Position numbers and translations under genes: made by a program. The notes beneath the pieces are model-generated. The model saw only the letters and a list, made by a program, of their open reading frames with translations, was not told the origin of the DNA and did not search any database. This document shows positions 31,621 through 40,217 of a stretch of DNA of 64,000 nucleotides, piece after piece. Origin of the DNA: Nocardiopsis ganjiahuensis DSM 45031 (GTDB lineage Bacteria > Actinomycetota > Actinomycetes > Streptosporangiales > Streptosporangiaceae); NCBI RefSeq assembly GCF_000341085.1, contig NZ_ANBA01000017.1:248001-312000 (forward strand), in the 5' to 3' direction. The first letter of the stretch is position 1. Each line of letters opens with the position of its first letter.

Positions 31621-31702
31621 CGGCCGGCGGGAGGTCGGGGACGGGGCCCGGGGCGGGCGCGCCCCGCTTCAGGGGCTGCGGACGGAACACGGTCCAGGGC
31701 AT

Positions 31703-31743
31703 GACGGCGCCCCCGGCCGGAGCGTCCGGCCGGGGGCGCCGTC
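31703..31743. terminator. Very strong GC hairpin
   Basis: Nineteen-bp perfect arms (GACGGCGCCCCCGGCCGGA and its complement) around the 3-nt loop GCG. It lies just downstream of the small membrane-protein gene (minus) and upstream of the mannosidase promoter, insulating the two. Confidence 0.75.
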
Positions 31744-31781
31744 GGCGGGGCCGCGTTAGCGCCCGCCCCTACGGGGCCGCC

Positions 31782-32000
31782 CTACTTGCGGTTCTCCTCG
31801 AGCCTGAGGGCCACCCCGAGCGCGAAGAAGGTCGGCGCCCACTCGCCGACGAACAGCCCCTTCCGCTCGGCCGCGTCCTTGCCTGCGGCCTCCTTCTTCA
31901 GGGAGGTCAGCCACGTCAGCACGGTCAGGCCGATGGACACGCCCCCCGCGCAGTAGGCCATCTCGGAGGTGACTCCCATTTCGGAAAGCTTGCGGATCAT
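31782..32000 (-). CDS. Small membrane protein, 72 aa, function unknown
   Basis: ATG 32000 follows GAGGAACGAAG. Predicted topology: a short amphipathic start (MIRKLSEMGVTSEMAYC), a helix GGVSIGLTVLTWLTSL, a charged loop KKEAAGKDAAERKG and a second helix FVGEWAPTFFALGVALRL. No known motif. It stands alone between the mannosidase and the divergent GntR gene. Similar short two-helix proteins are common and uncharacterised in actinomycetes. Confidence 0.68.
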   Translation of the reverse strand: MIRKLSEMGVTSEMAYCAGGVSIGLTVLTWLTSLKKEAAGKDAAERKGLFVGEWAPTFFALGVALRLEENRK

Positions 32001-32170
32001 CTTCGTTCCTCTTCGTCTCTCTGCTCGGTTACGGATCGCAGTCATTCCGCTGCCCGAGGTTGAGATCGGACAAACCAAAGAGCGGGTAAGGAACGGACGA
32101 CCCGGCCGGGGCCGGACGCGCGTGGCATTCTGGAACGGACGGAGTCCGGTCTGGGGAGGAACAACCACAC

Positions 32171-32863
32171 ATGAGCATCGACGCACCGCGGGGCCGGTCC
32201 GGACCGGCCCTCGGTTCGCTCACGGAGCACACCAGTCTGCGCTCCCGGGTGACCGAGATCCTGCGTGAGGCCATGATCGCCGGAGAGCTCGAACCCGGCA
32301 CCGTCTACTCGGCCCCGGCCCTGGCCGAACGCCTCGGTGTGTCCGCGACCCCGGTCCGCGAGGCCATGATGGAGCTGACTCAGGAGGGGCTGGTCGAGAC
32401 CCTGCGGCACCGGGGGTACCGCGTGGCGGAGTTGGGCGACGTCGCGCTCGACGAGATCATCGAACTGCGCGCGCTCATCGAGGTCCCCACCGTCGGCCGG
32501 GTCGCCGGGATCGCCACCGTCGAGCAGATCACCGCGCTGCGCCCGCTGGCCGACCGGCTGACGGAGACCGCCGAGACCGGGGAACTGCGCGAGTTCATCG
32601 CCAACGACATGGCCTTCCACCTCCAACTGCTCGCCATCGCGGGCAACGGGAGGCTGGTCGAGGAGGTGCGCAGGCTCCGCGGGATGTCGCGGCTGTCGGC
32701 CCTGCGCGGCCTGTACGAGGAGGGGCGCCTGGTGGAGACGGCCCAGGAGCACCACGCCCTGCTGGACCGCCTCGAAGCCGGTGACGCCGCGGGTTCGGAG
32801 GCGCTCATGCGCCACCACCTCGGGCACGTGCGGGGGGTCTGGGCGGGGCGCGCGGAGGCCTGA
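32171..32863 (+). CDS. GntR/FCD-type transcriptional regulator, 230 aa
   Basis: An N-terminal GntR winged helix (about 18-85: LRSRVTEILREAMIAGELEP, YSAPALAERLGVSATPVREA) and a C-terminal helical FCD domain (about 95-220) with the metal-binding Asp/His set in ANDMAFHLQLLAIAGN and RHHLGHVRG. ATG 32171 follows GGGGAGGAAC. It is upstream of, and on the same strand as, the MFS carrier and ornithine-cyclodeaminase-like genes. FCD proteins normally repress a neighbouring organic- or amino-acid catabolic operon and are released by its substrate; the palindrome at 32957-32975 is a candidate target. Confidence 0.92.
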   Translation: MSIDAPRGRSGPALGSLTEHTSLRSRVTEILREAMIAGELEPGTVYSAPALAERLGVSATPVREAMMELTQEGLVETLRHRGYRVAELGDVALDEIIELRALIEVPTVGRVAGIATVEQITALRPLADRLTETAETGELREFIANDMAFHLQLLAIAGNGRLVEEVRRLRGMSRLSALRGLYEEGRLVETAQEHHALLDRLEAGDAAGSEALMRHHLGHVRGVWAGRAEA

Positions 32864-32956
32864 CGGGGCCGGTGCGGCGCCGGCGGGGGACGGCGTCCGG
32901 TGATGGCCGGGTAGCTGAGCTGCGTCGATTCGGTCACGGGCCTTGCTTCGGGGTAG

Positions 32957-32975
32957 GTGCAATTGTACGTTGCAC
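32957..32975. promoter_or_regulatory. Imperfect palindrome in the carrier promoter
   Basis: GTGCAA-TTGTACG-TTGCAC, 6-bp arms with a 7-nt spacer, in the AT-rich patch 54 nt before the MFS start. TTGTAC-type cores are usual for GntR/FCD proteins. Possible binding site of the upstream regulator. Confidence 0.45.
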
Positions 32976-33029
32976 AGGTCCCTATCCTGAGGCCCGCGTC
33001 ACATCGGGCCCTGACTCGAGGAGTTGTGC

Positions 33030-34382
33030 GTGGCCTCGCAGCACTCGGTGGTCGGCAAACCGGCCACCAACCGCCGTGTCCTCTTCGGCAGCCTCAGCGG
33101 CAGCGCGATCGAGTGGTTCGACTTCTTCCTGTACGCCACCGCCGCGGCGCTCATCTTCGACAAGCAGTTCTTCCCCAACGACGATCCCGTGATCTCGTTG
33201 ATGCTGTCGTACCTGACCCTGTCGCTCACCTTCTTCATCCGGCCGTTCGGCGGGATCGTCTTCTCCCACATCGGTGACCGGATCGGGCGCAAGAAGACCC
33301 TGGTCATCACCCTGTCGCTCATGGGCGGCGCCACCGTGGCGATCGGTCTGCTGCCCAACTACGACCAGGTCGGCATCCTCGCCCCGGTCCTGCTGATCCT
33401 GTGCCGGGTCGTCCAGGGCCTCGCGATCGGCGGCGAGTGGGGCGGCGCCCTGCTCCTGGCCTACGAGTACGCGCCCGAGGGCCGCCGCGGCTTCTTCGGG
33501 TCGGTGCCCCAGACCGGCATCACCATCGGCATGCTCATGTCCACGGTCGCCTTCGGCCTGGTCAGCATGCTCCCCCAGGGGTCCTTCGAGGCCTGGGGCT
33601 GGCGCATCCCCTTCATCGCCAGCGTCGTCCTGGTCTTCGTCGGCCTGTGGACCCGCAAGGGCCTCGCCGAGACGCCCGCGTTCCGCGAGGCCAAGGAGTC
33701 CGGCAACGTCGCCAAGCTGCCCATCAAGGACACGCTGCGCGACCACTGGCGCTCGGTGCTCGTCGCGGTCGGCGCCAAGGTCGTCGAGACCGCGCCGTTC
33801 TACATCTTCGCGACCTTCGTCGTCAGCTACGCCACGGGCACGCTCGACGTGCAGCAGTCGGTGGTCCTCAACGCCGTCAGCGCGGGTGCGCTGGTCAGCA
33901 CCTGCGGCATCCTGCTCATGGGCTCGCTCTCGGACCGCCTCGGCCGCCCGAAGGTCTACCTCGGCGGCACCGTGCTCATCGCCCTGTTCGCGGCGCCCTT
34001 CTTCATGCTGCTCGACCTCCAGATGAGCTGGGCCGTGTACGCGGCCGTCGTGATCGCCCTCGGCGTCGCGTGGCCCCCGGTCACCGCCACCCTCGGCACC
34101 CTCACCTCCGAGATCTTCACGACCCGCGTGCGCTACACCGGCGTGACCCTCGGCTACCAGATCGGTGCCGCGCTGGCCGGCGGCACCGCCCCGCTGCTGG
34201 CGACCTGGCTGCTGGCCCGCTTCGACGGCGCCTGGTGGCCGATCGCCACCTACCTGGTGATCCTGGCGGTCATCTCCTTCTCCGCCGTCGCGGTCTCCGG
34301 CCGCGTCGTGCGCAAGGAGAGCGCCCTGATCGAGGCCCGCGAGCAGGCCGAGGGCGACAACAGGTCCGAGGTGACCGCATGA
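33030..34382 (+). CDS. MFS metabolite:H+ symporter (ProP/ShiA-type), 450 aa
   Basis: A twelve-helix carrier of the metabolite:proton symporter family. Diagnostic segments are GSAIEWFDFFLYATAAALIF in helix 1, FFIRPFGGIVFSHIGDRIGR, the loop RKKTLVITL, RVVQGLAIGGEWGGALLLAY and the second-half GSLSDRLGRPKVYLGG. GTG 33030 is chosen because GAGGAG lies 6 nt upstream (33018-33023); the TTG at 33024 would sit next to it. Members carry betaine, proline, shikimate, citrate or alpha-ketoglutarate; the substrate here is not evident. Its stop overlaps the next start by 4 nt. Confidence 0.92.
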   Translation: MASQHSVVGKPATNRRVLFGSLSGSAIEWFDFFLYATAAALIFDKQFFPNDDPVISLMLSYLTLSLTFFIRPFGGIVFSHIGDRIGRKKTLVITLSLMGGATVAIGLLPNYDQVGILAPVLLILCRVVQGLAIGGEWGGALLLAYEYAPEGRRGFFGSVPQTGITIGMLMSTVAFGLVSMLPQGSFEAWGWRIPFIASVVLVFVGLWTRKGLAETPAFREAKESGNVAKLPIKDTLRDHWRSVLVAVGAKVVETAPFYIFATFVVSYATGTLDVQQSVVLNAVSAGALVSTCGILLMGSLSDRLGRPKVYLGGTVLIALFAAPFFMLLDLQMSWAVYAAVVIALGVAWPPVTATLGTLTSEIFTTRVRYTGVTLGYQIGAALAGGTAPLLATWLLARFDGAWWPIATYLVILAVISFSAVAVSGRVVRKESALIEAREQAEGDNRSEVTA

Positions 34383-35311
34383 CCGGCACACTCACCGGGC
34401 TGCCCTTCGTGAGCGCCGCGGAACTCCGCGAGCGCGTCGGGCCCAGGCGGGCGTTCGAGCTGATCGAGCGGGCCCTGCTCGACGGTTTCGACCCCGCGGG
34501 GGACCCGGCCCGCTCCCACACCGACGCCGGGGACGGGCACCTGCTGCTCATGCCCTCGACCCTGGGCGACTGGGTCGGCGTCAAGGTCGCGTCCGTGTCC
34601 CCGGACAACCCCGCGCGCGACCTGCCGCGGATCCAGGCCGTCTACATGCTGATGGACGCCCGAACCCTCACTCCGCGGCTGCTCGTCGACGGGGTCACCC
34701 TCACCTCGCTGCGCACCCCGGCGACCTCAGCCGTGGCGGCCGACCGGCTCGCCGCACCCGCGGCCTCCCGCCTCGTGGTGTTCGGCAGCGGCCCCCAGGC
34801 GGTGGAGCACGCCGTCGCGGTGGCGGGCATCCGGGAGCTCACGAGCGTCCGCATGGTCGGTCGGACCCCGCACAAGGTGGCCGCCGCCGTCCAGGAGCTC
34901 ACCGGACGCGGCGTCCCCGCCGAGGCGGGCACCGTCGCCGACGTCACCGAGGCCGACATCGTCGTGTGCGCGACCTCCGCCAAGGACCCGCTGTTCGACG
35001 GTTCCCTGATCAAGGACGGTGCCTGCGTCGTCGCCATGGGTTCACACGAGCCGGACCGCCGCGAGCTCGACGCCGCCCTGATGGGGCGTTCGCTCGTCGT
35101 GGTCGAGGAGAGCGGCGCGGCCCTGCGCGAGTGCGGCGACGTCGTCCTCGCCATCGGCGAGGGCGCCCTCACCGAGGCGGACCTCGTCGGCCTCGCCCCG
35201 CTGGTCCGCGGCGAGGTGACCCGCCGGACCGACCGCCCCAACGTCTTCAAGGGCTCCGGGATGTCCTGGGAGGACCTGGCGGTGGCCGTAGGGGTCGCAC
35301 CCGTGGACTGA
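34379..35311 (+). CDS. Ornithine cyclodeaminase / mu-crystallin family NAD(P)-dependent protein, 310 aa
   Basis: ATG 34379 overlaps the carrier stop (ATGA), indicating coupling. The N-terminal catalytic lobe has GDGHLLLMPSTLGDWVGVKV and the substrate-phosphate/carboxylate region VDGVTLTSLRTPATSAVAAD; the Rossmann lobe has VVFGSGPQAVEHAVAV and VVCATSAKDPLFDGSL, then GACVVAMGSHEPDRREL. Such enzymes deaminate or reduce cyclic imino or amino acids. With the GntR regulator and symporter it forms a small uptake and conversion operon. The exact substrate (ornithine, proline-type or keto acid) cannot be told. Confidence 0.88.
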   Translation: MTGTLTGLPFVSAAELRERVGPRRAFELIERALLDGFDPAGDPARSHTDAGDGHLLLMPSTLGDWVGVKVASVSPDNPARDLPRIQAVYMLMDARTLTPRLLVDGVTLTSLRTPATSAVAADRLAAPAASRLVVFGSGPQAVEHAVAVAGIRELTSVRMVGRTPHKVAAAVQELTGRGVPAEAGTVADVTEADIVVCATSAKDPLFDGSLIKDGACVVAMGSHEPDRRELDAALMGRSLVVVEESGAALRECGDVVLAIGEGALTEADLVGLAPLVRGEVTRRTDRPNVFKGSGMSWEDLAVAVGVAPVD

Positions 35312-35375
35312 CCGGCCCCGAGCCGGTCGACAGCCCGCCCGGGTCGGACCGTCCGACCGACCCGTGCGGCACCGG

Positions 35376-35410
35376 GCCCCGCCCCGCGAGCGCGCCTCGC
35401 GGAGCGGGGC
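35376..35410. terminator. Hairpin terminator after the carrier operon
   Basis: GCCCCGCCCCGCGAG and CTCGCGGAGCGGGGC pair over 15 positions with one mismatch around a 5-nt loop, 65 nt past the operon's last stop. Confidence 0.6.
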
Positions 35411-35572
35411 TCCGTGCGCCGAGGCGGCGCTGCCGGAGTTCCCCGTCGCTGTTCGGAGCGAGTGCCGCGAGTACGGCCACACCACCGAACAGCGGTCGGG
35501 GCGGGGCCCGCTGGCGGTGGGCAGCGGTAAAGGGGATGCGCGACTCACGCGAAACCAGGGATGATCCCTGAC

Positions 35573-36067
35573 ATGGAGACTCTGCGACGGGCCACCGACC
35601 GTGACGCCCCGGCGGCGGCCGACGTGTGGTTGCGTTCCTTCACTGCGGCTCTGCCCACCGTGCGACGCGCGCACAGCGACGAGGAGGTGCGGTCCTGGTT
35701 CGCCGCCGTGGTCGTGCCCCGGTCCGAGACCTGGGTGGCGGTCTCCGCTGCCGAGGAGGTGCTGGGGCTCCTGGTGTTGGAGGGCCCTGAACTCGACCAG
35801 CTCTACCTGGACCCCGATCACCGTGGCCGCGGCCTGGGCGACCGCTTCGTCGGCCTGGCCAAGGAACGCCGCCCCGACGGCCTCGACCTGTGGTGCTTCC
35901 AGGTCAACGCCCCGGCGCGGCGGTTCTACGAACGCCACGGCTTCCACGCGGTGGAGTGGACCGACGGCACTCGCAACGAGGAGGGCGAACCCGACGTGCG
36001 TTACGAGTGGCGCCCTCGAACGCGGGGCGGGCCTCCGTCACCGAAACCTGGCGGAGGAAGTGTTTGA
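35573..36067 (+). CDS. GNAT-family N-acetyltransferase, 164 aa
   Basis: A single GNAT domain. METLRRATDRDAPAAADVWL opens it, WVAVSAAEEVLGLLVLEGPE is strand 3-4, and the acetyl-CoA loop is LDPDHRGRGLGDRFVG (motif A, R/Q-x-x-G-x-G/A form). The acceptor-side end reads VNAPARRFYERHGFHAVEWT. ATG 35573 matches the family start; ATG 35561 would add four residues and sits directly on AGGG, so it is less likely. The tail (about 150-164) is a disordered Pro/Gly stretch. Substrate unknown; stands alone after a terminator. Confidence 0.88.
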   Translation: METLRRATDRDAPAAADVWLRSFTAALPTVRRAHSDEEVRSWFAAVVVPRSETWVAVSAAEEVLGLLVLEGPELDQLYLDPDHRGRGLGDRFVGLAKERRPDGLDLWCFQVNAPARRFYERHGFHAVEWTDGTRNEEGEPDVRYEWRPRTRGGPPSPKPGGGSV

Positions 36068-36165
36068 GCTCTCAACTGTTTTCCGAATAACCTGTTCCGG
36101 AGGGGTGTTGTGAACCGGTGAGTGGGGCGACGGCGCACCACCCGACCCCCTGGAGGGAACAGGTC

Positions 36166-37101
36166 ATGGCCGACAACACGACCCCGCGGAGCACCGACGC
36201 CGACCGAGTCCTCGACAAGGACACCGTCATGGACGCGGTCACCCTGCACGTGGGCGACCTCGAGCTGATGAGCTCCTACTACACGGGCGCCCTCGCGCTC
36301 GAACCCGTCGAGGAGCGCGCGCACGGCCGACAGGTCCACCGCGTACTCGGGCGCGGCACCACCCCCATGGTCCGCCTCGTCTCCACCCCGGACCTGCCCG
36401 GAGTGGACCCGCACGAGGCCGGCCTCTTCCACACGGCCTTCCTCTTCGAGGACCGCCGGGGCCTCGCGGCCACGGTCCACCGCGCGGCCCAGGACAGCCG
36501 CAGCCGCTTCGTGGGCTCCTCGGACCACCTGGTGAGTGAGGCGTTCTACTTCACCGACCCCGAGGGCAACGGCATCGAGCTCTACACCGACCGCGAGCGC
36601 TCCGAGTGGCTCTACGGCCCCGACGGCGAGCTGCGCATGGCCACCCGGTACCTGGATCCGAACGCCTTCCTGCGCGACCACCTCGACCAGGCCGCCGTGG
36701 ACTCCGCCCCCCGCCTGCCCGGCAAGGTGGGCCACGTCCACCTGCAGGTGGGCGACATCCCCCGTGCCCGGGACTTCTACGTGGACGGTCTCGGCTTCGA
36801 GGTCACCGTGGGCACCTACCCCGGCGCCCTGTTCGCCGCCGCCGGCGGCTACCACCACCACGTCGCGATGAACACGTGGAACAGCGCGGGGGCCGGGCCC
36901 CGGGCGTCCCGTCTGGGCCTCGGCGACGTGGCGCTGACGGTGCCCGCCCGCGAGGACCTCGACGCCCTGGCCGCACGGCTCAAGCACAGGGGGCTCGACT
37001 TCGCGGACGACGGGCGGTCCGTGTCGTTGAAGGACCCCTGGGGCACCCAGGTCACCGTCAGCCTCCCCGGTACCAGCACGGAGGACCTGCTGAAGGCCTG
37101 A
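36166..37101 (+). CDS. VOC-superfamily extradiol dioxygenase-like protein (CatE type), 311 aa
   Basis: Two tandem VOC modules: the first opens MDAVTLHVGDLELMSSYYTG with FHTAFLFEDR, AFYFTDPEGNGIELYTDRER; the second opens GHVHLQVGDIPRARDFYVDG with GYHHHVAMNTW and ends WGTQVTVSL. The His in HLQVGD and the Glu in GIELY are the kind of residues that bind the metal. This two-module form is typical of catechol-2,3-dioxygenase-like (CatE/YfiE) proteins. GGAGGG precedes ATG 36166, which is preferred over upstream starts. A short inverted repeat TTGAG-CT-CTCAA lies at 36064-36075. Whether it opens a ring or detoxifies quinones is not resolved. Confidence 0.87.
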   Translation: MADNTTPRSTDADRVLDKDTVMDAVTLHVGDLELMSSYYTGALALEPVEERAHGRQVHRVLGRGTTPMVRLVSTPDLPGVDPHEAGLFHTAFLFEDRRGLAATVHRAAQDSRSRFVGSSDHLVSEAFYFTDPEGNGIELYTDRERSEWLYGPDGELRMATRYLDPNAFLRDHLDQAAVDSAPRLPGKVGHVHLQVGDIPRARDFYVDGLGFEVTVGTYPGALFAAAGGYHHHVAMNTWNSAGAGPRASRLGLGDVALTVPAREDLDALAARLKHRGLDFADDGRSVSLKDPWGTQVTVSLPGTSTEDLLKA

Positions 37102-37147
37102 ACCGGTGCCGTGGCCCTACCGCCGGAGTGGGGGCCGGGCGCGCTGA

Positions 37148-37303
37148 ACGCCGTTCCCGCCGCACTTCTTCGCGGGACGGCGCATCGGGGACACGGGCGC
37201 CACCGGAGAAACCACGGGTCACCACCCGTACTTCGAGATCCACGTCAGGGGACCGGGCGCGACAGCGCACCCGGTCCCCTGCTTTTCCCGGCCGCAGACG
37301 TGA
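37148..37303 (+). pseudogene. Relic of an M23 (LytM-type) peptidase C-terminus
   Basis: After an in-frame stop at 37145-37147 the frame reads PHFFAGRRIGDTGATGETTG and continues HHPYFEIHVRG, stopping at 37303. The spacing GxTGxxxG-x-H-x-x-F-E-I-H is that of the M23 metallopeptidase C-terminal signature (usually HLHFEIH). There is no start codon, no upstream domain and the first His of HxH is altered. The terminator hairpin at 37247-37286 overlaps its end. I read it as a decayed gene fragment. Confidence 0.4.
37247..37286 (+). terminator. Rho-independent-like terminator
   Basis: AGGGGACCGGG and CCCGGTCCCCT form 11-bp perfect arms with a 12-nt loop, followed after 2 nt by TTTT. It can end transcripts from the VOC gene. 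Confidence 0.7.
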
Positions 37304-37876
37304 CCGATCAGTGGCCCGCCGGTTCGCCGCGGACGGTCAGTCCGGAATGAGGCGGCCCCGGCCCCCCGTCGGATCAGGAAAAGGTCTTCGCGGAAATTGG
37401 TGTTCGCGTATTCGGGTTTTCCGCCGTGCTGAAACCGACCGGGGTCCCGCTTGTTCCGGGCCCTTCGTGAATCCCCCGGGGTCGGCACCCGGTCTGGCCG
37501 GAGAGGGCGCGCCCGTTGGGCTCCCCGCCCCTGCCGTCGCTCGGGAGGAGGGCGGCTCCGGGGGCGGATCGCGGTCGTGCCCGGGGGGCTGGGAGCGAGG
37601 GTGTGGCCGCTCTTCGGCACGACTTGTTTTCGGTTTGATGTGAACCAGTTTTTAGTGGCCACCGAATGAAGTGCGTCCGGGTCTTCGGGTGGTTCTGGCG
37701 GAGTACTTGGCGTCCATGTTTCCGATGACATTAACCATGGTTTTGGTTGGCATTTATACCTCTGTTGTTTGTGTGCTGCTGCGGTGATTTGATAACTTCC
37801 TTGTGGATGAAGCGGGGCGCGGATGTCCCGCTCGAATTCTTTTCGATTTCCGTTGGAATGTGTAGGCACCCCCGCA
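37304..37876. other. Leader region without a gene
   Basis: About 570 nt. No coding sequence is supported on either strand. From 37,600 to 37,870 the GC content falls clearly (for example TTAACCATGGTTTTGGTTGG and TTGATAACTTCC), so this likely contains the promoter and untranslated leader of the secreted protein gene that follows. Confidence 0.5.
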
Positions 37877-39217
37877 ATGCGTCGTTCCCTGTCCCGCGCG
37901 ACGGCGGCTTGTGCGGCTTACACCCTGGCCCTTGCGCTGGGGGGAGCCGCTCCCGCCACAGCCGAGGAGGAGGCCCTCTCCGCCACAGGTGGCACGGCCG
38001 TCTCCGGGGACCGGAGCGGTACACGGGACGGGAGCGCGCCGACCGGCGAAGGACGCGGGACCCCGAGCGGAACCGACGGCGCCTCCGCCGATGCCCCGGC
38101 CACCCCCGGGAGCCCGGGCGGCGGCCGGGCAGAGGCCGGGAGCTCCCTGTGGACCTACGTGGACCGTGCCTTCCCCGACCGGCCCCACAGCGGTACCGAG
38201 ACCGCCAGCGTGGGCACGGGGCGCCTCGTGTGGGACCGCGTCTACACCCGTAGGGCCCTGTTCAGGTTCCCCGTGGACCTCGATCCCGACACCGCTGTGG
38301 ACTCCGCCGTGCTGCGCGTCGAGGTGGCGTGGTCCTACGACTGCGGCAGCGACTCCTTCGTGCAACTGCACCGAGTCGACCCCTTCCACGCGGGGACCAC
38401 CTGGAACGACCAGCCGGCGGCCCGCGCCCTGATCGACACCCGAAACGTCCGGGGCGGACGGGCGGCCTGCCCCGTGGGCGGCGGTGTGGAGTTCGACGTG
38501 ACCGAGGCCTACCAGTGGGCCCTGGACCACGGGGAACCCCACCTCCACCTGCGGCTCGGAGAGCGTGACGAGTCCGGGAGCACGGCCTGGCGCCGCTTCG
38601 ACGTCGAGGACGTCCCACCGGTGCTGGTGGTCGACCACAGCCGACCGCCGGCCCCGGACACGGGCACCGACCCGAACGGCTCCCGGGACGCCGTCGAGGA
38701 CGCCGGGACACACGCCGACCACCGCACCGCCCACCACGAGGCCTCTTCGGGCCCCGTGCCCCTCCGATCCACGCAGACCCCGGGCCTCTCCGGCGACACC
38801 GTCCTCCGGGCCGGGGAAACGGACGAGGCCCGTGTCCAGGACCCGGCCTCCGACGGCCGACCCCGGACCGAGGGTGAACGGGCCCGTTCCCAGGGGAAGG
38901 AACGGGTCGACCGTCCGCTCCCTCCGGACGACCGCCGGCGAGAGACCGGGGACACGGCCCCCAGACCCCGAGGGCCTCCAGCCGTCACGCTGATCGGACG
39001 TCACTCCCCCCGGTTCACCGACCGCGGGAAACCGGTCGGCGGACGATCCCCTAACTTCCGATGCGGTATCCGACCGGGCGACGGAACGCGTCGGCGGCGA
39101 CCCGAGGCAGTCGGGCGGGCCGCTCCACGAGCTCCCATGGCGGGCGGGGCTCTGAAGCGGTCGCGGAGCCGTGTCACCACCGCTCCGGCCGCAGGGCGCA
39201 GCGGCCAGGCGCGGTGA
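37877..39217 (+). CDS. Secreted protein with DNRLRE/CBM96-like beta-sandwich domain, 446 aa
   Basis: A Sec signal peptide (MRRSLSRATAACAAYTLALA with cleavage near APATA-EE) and a disordered Gly/Ser/Asp linker lead to one beta-sandwich domain (about 90-255): TYVDRAFPDRPHSGTETASV, RALFRFPVDLDPDTAVDSAV, LHRVDPFHAGTTWNDQPAAR, FDVTEAYQWALDHGEPHLHL. The TTWNDQP motif is typical of DNRLRE/CBM96-type domains often found in RHS-like and cell-surface proteins. The long C-terminal half (about 265-446) is Arg/Pro/Asp-rich and probably disordered. ATG 37877 has only a weak ribosome site; a start 54 nt earlier in frame gives a less good signal peptide. Ligand unknown. Confidence 0.72.
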   Translation: MRRSLSRATAACAAYTLALALGGAAPATAEEEALSATGGTAVSGDRSGTRDGSAPTGEGRGTPSGTDGASADAPATPGSPGGGRAEAGSSLWTYVDRAFPDRPHSGTETASVGTGRLVWDRVYTRRALFRFPVDLDPDTAVDSAVLRVEVAWSYDCGSDSFVQLHRVDPFHAGTTWNDQPAARALIDTRNVRGGRAACPVGGGVEFDVTEAYQWALDHGEPHLHLRLGERDESGSTAWRRFDVEDVPPVLVVDHSRPPAPDTGTDPNGSRDAVEDAGTHADHRTAHHEASSGPVPLRSTQTPGLSGDTVLRAGETDEARVQDPASDGRPRTEGERARSQGKERVDRPLPPDDRRRETGDTAPRPRGPPAVTLIGRHSPRFTDRGKPVGGRSPNFRCGIRPGDGTRRRRPEAVGRAAPRAPMAGGALKRSRSRVTTAPAAGRSGQAR

Positions 39218-39539
39218 CGGCACGCTTGCGCGCCGGTGAGGGAGGTTCGTCCCCGATGCCGGAAGCTCCCACGGCAGAGTCGGCCGGGGCTCTGCCACGG
39301 GAAGCCGCGGTGGTCCGGAACCACCTGTGCGCATGGGCACGCACAGGAGGGTTCCGGGCCGCCACAGGCCCGCGCGCAAGAGGGCCGCCGTCCCTCTCGA
39401 ACGCGCCCGGCCCCGCCGAGCCCTCTGCCGGCTGAGAGAGACCGGCCTGGCGTGAGACCCGAGCCCGGGCGTTCCACACGTGCCCCGCGTCGGCGGCGTG
39501 GCGGCGACCGTGCCCGCCCTGTCCTACCTCTCTGCTTGC
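39218..39539. other. Gap without a supported gene
   Basis: About 320 nt of GC-rich sequence. Short frames exist but lack starts or similarity. It must contain the promoter for the next plus-strand gene. Confidence 0.45.
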
Positions 39540-40193
39540 ATGACTCGCATGAACGCCTCCGAAGTCGCCCCGCTCCTGCCCGAACCGGCCGCGGTGCGGG
39601 AGCGGTCCCGCCTGACCGCCCTGCTCGAGTTCCTCGTCGCGCCCGGGAACAGGTATCGCCTCCACGACTACGCCACAGACTGGCGGCCGGGCTGGGACCT
39701 GGCGACGATGTCCAACGGGGGAGGGGACGACTACTCCGTCGCGCTCTCGGATTCCGCCGGTCTCATCCGCTGTTTCGACCACGAGTCCGAGGTGAGTCCC
39801 TACATCAACGACGACCTCGAGTACTGGCCGGGGACGGTGGACGCCCTGCCCGACCGGTTCAGGCCCTTCCTGGACGAGGCCGGGTTCACCGGCGGCGACG
39901 AGTGGGATGTGACGGCGCTGCTGTGGTTCCTGCCGCAGGACACCGCCTGGCGCACCGGGATCACCGGTCACGAGCAGGACGGTTCCGACTGGCTGCTGAG
40001 GTCCCTGTACACGCCGGATCCCGCACGGGTCCTCCACGAGCGCTTCCAGGACTACTACGAAAAGCCCATCGACCTCGCGGCGGTGAGCGCGTTCTTCGAG
40101 GGCGAGCCCCTGACCGAAGAGCTGGCCGCCGCACTCAACCCCGGGGCCGAGCCCGCCGAGCTGCTCCGCGCAGCGGCCGCCCTCCTGGCCTGA
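39540..40193 (+). CDS. Hypothetical protein, 217 aa
   Basis: A soluble, acidic protein rich in Trp and Asp: EFLVAPGNRYRLHDYATDWR, WDLATMSNGGGDDYSVALSD, LIRCFDHESEVSPYINDDLE, LLWFLPQDTAWRTG. The alternating strand/turn layout with GGDDYSVAL is vaguely like SUKH/SMI1 immunity-type proteins, but I see no decisive signature. ATG 39540 has no clear ribosome site; the ATG at 39549 is possible and the transcript could be nearly leaderless. It converges with the STAND ATPase gene only 24 nt away. Confidence 0.6.
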   Translation: MTRMNASEVAPLLPEPAAVRERSRLTALLEFLVAPGNRYRLHDYATDWRPGWDLATMSNGGGDDYSVALSDSAGLIRCFDHESEVSPYINDDLEYWPGTVDALPDRFRPFLDEAGFTGGDEWDVTALLWFLPQDTAWRTGITGHEQDGSDWLLRSLYTPDPARVLHERFQDYYEKPIDLAAVSAFFEGEPLTEELAAALNPGAEPAELLRAAAALLA

Positions 40194-40217
40194 GGGAGAA
40201 GGAGGGAGCGGGGGCGG

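Noticed and set aside
37754-39379. 541-codon minus-strand frame opposite the secreted beta-sandwich protein
   Set aside because: No signal, start or domain; the plus frame has a signal peptide and a typical TTWNDQP domain.
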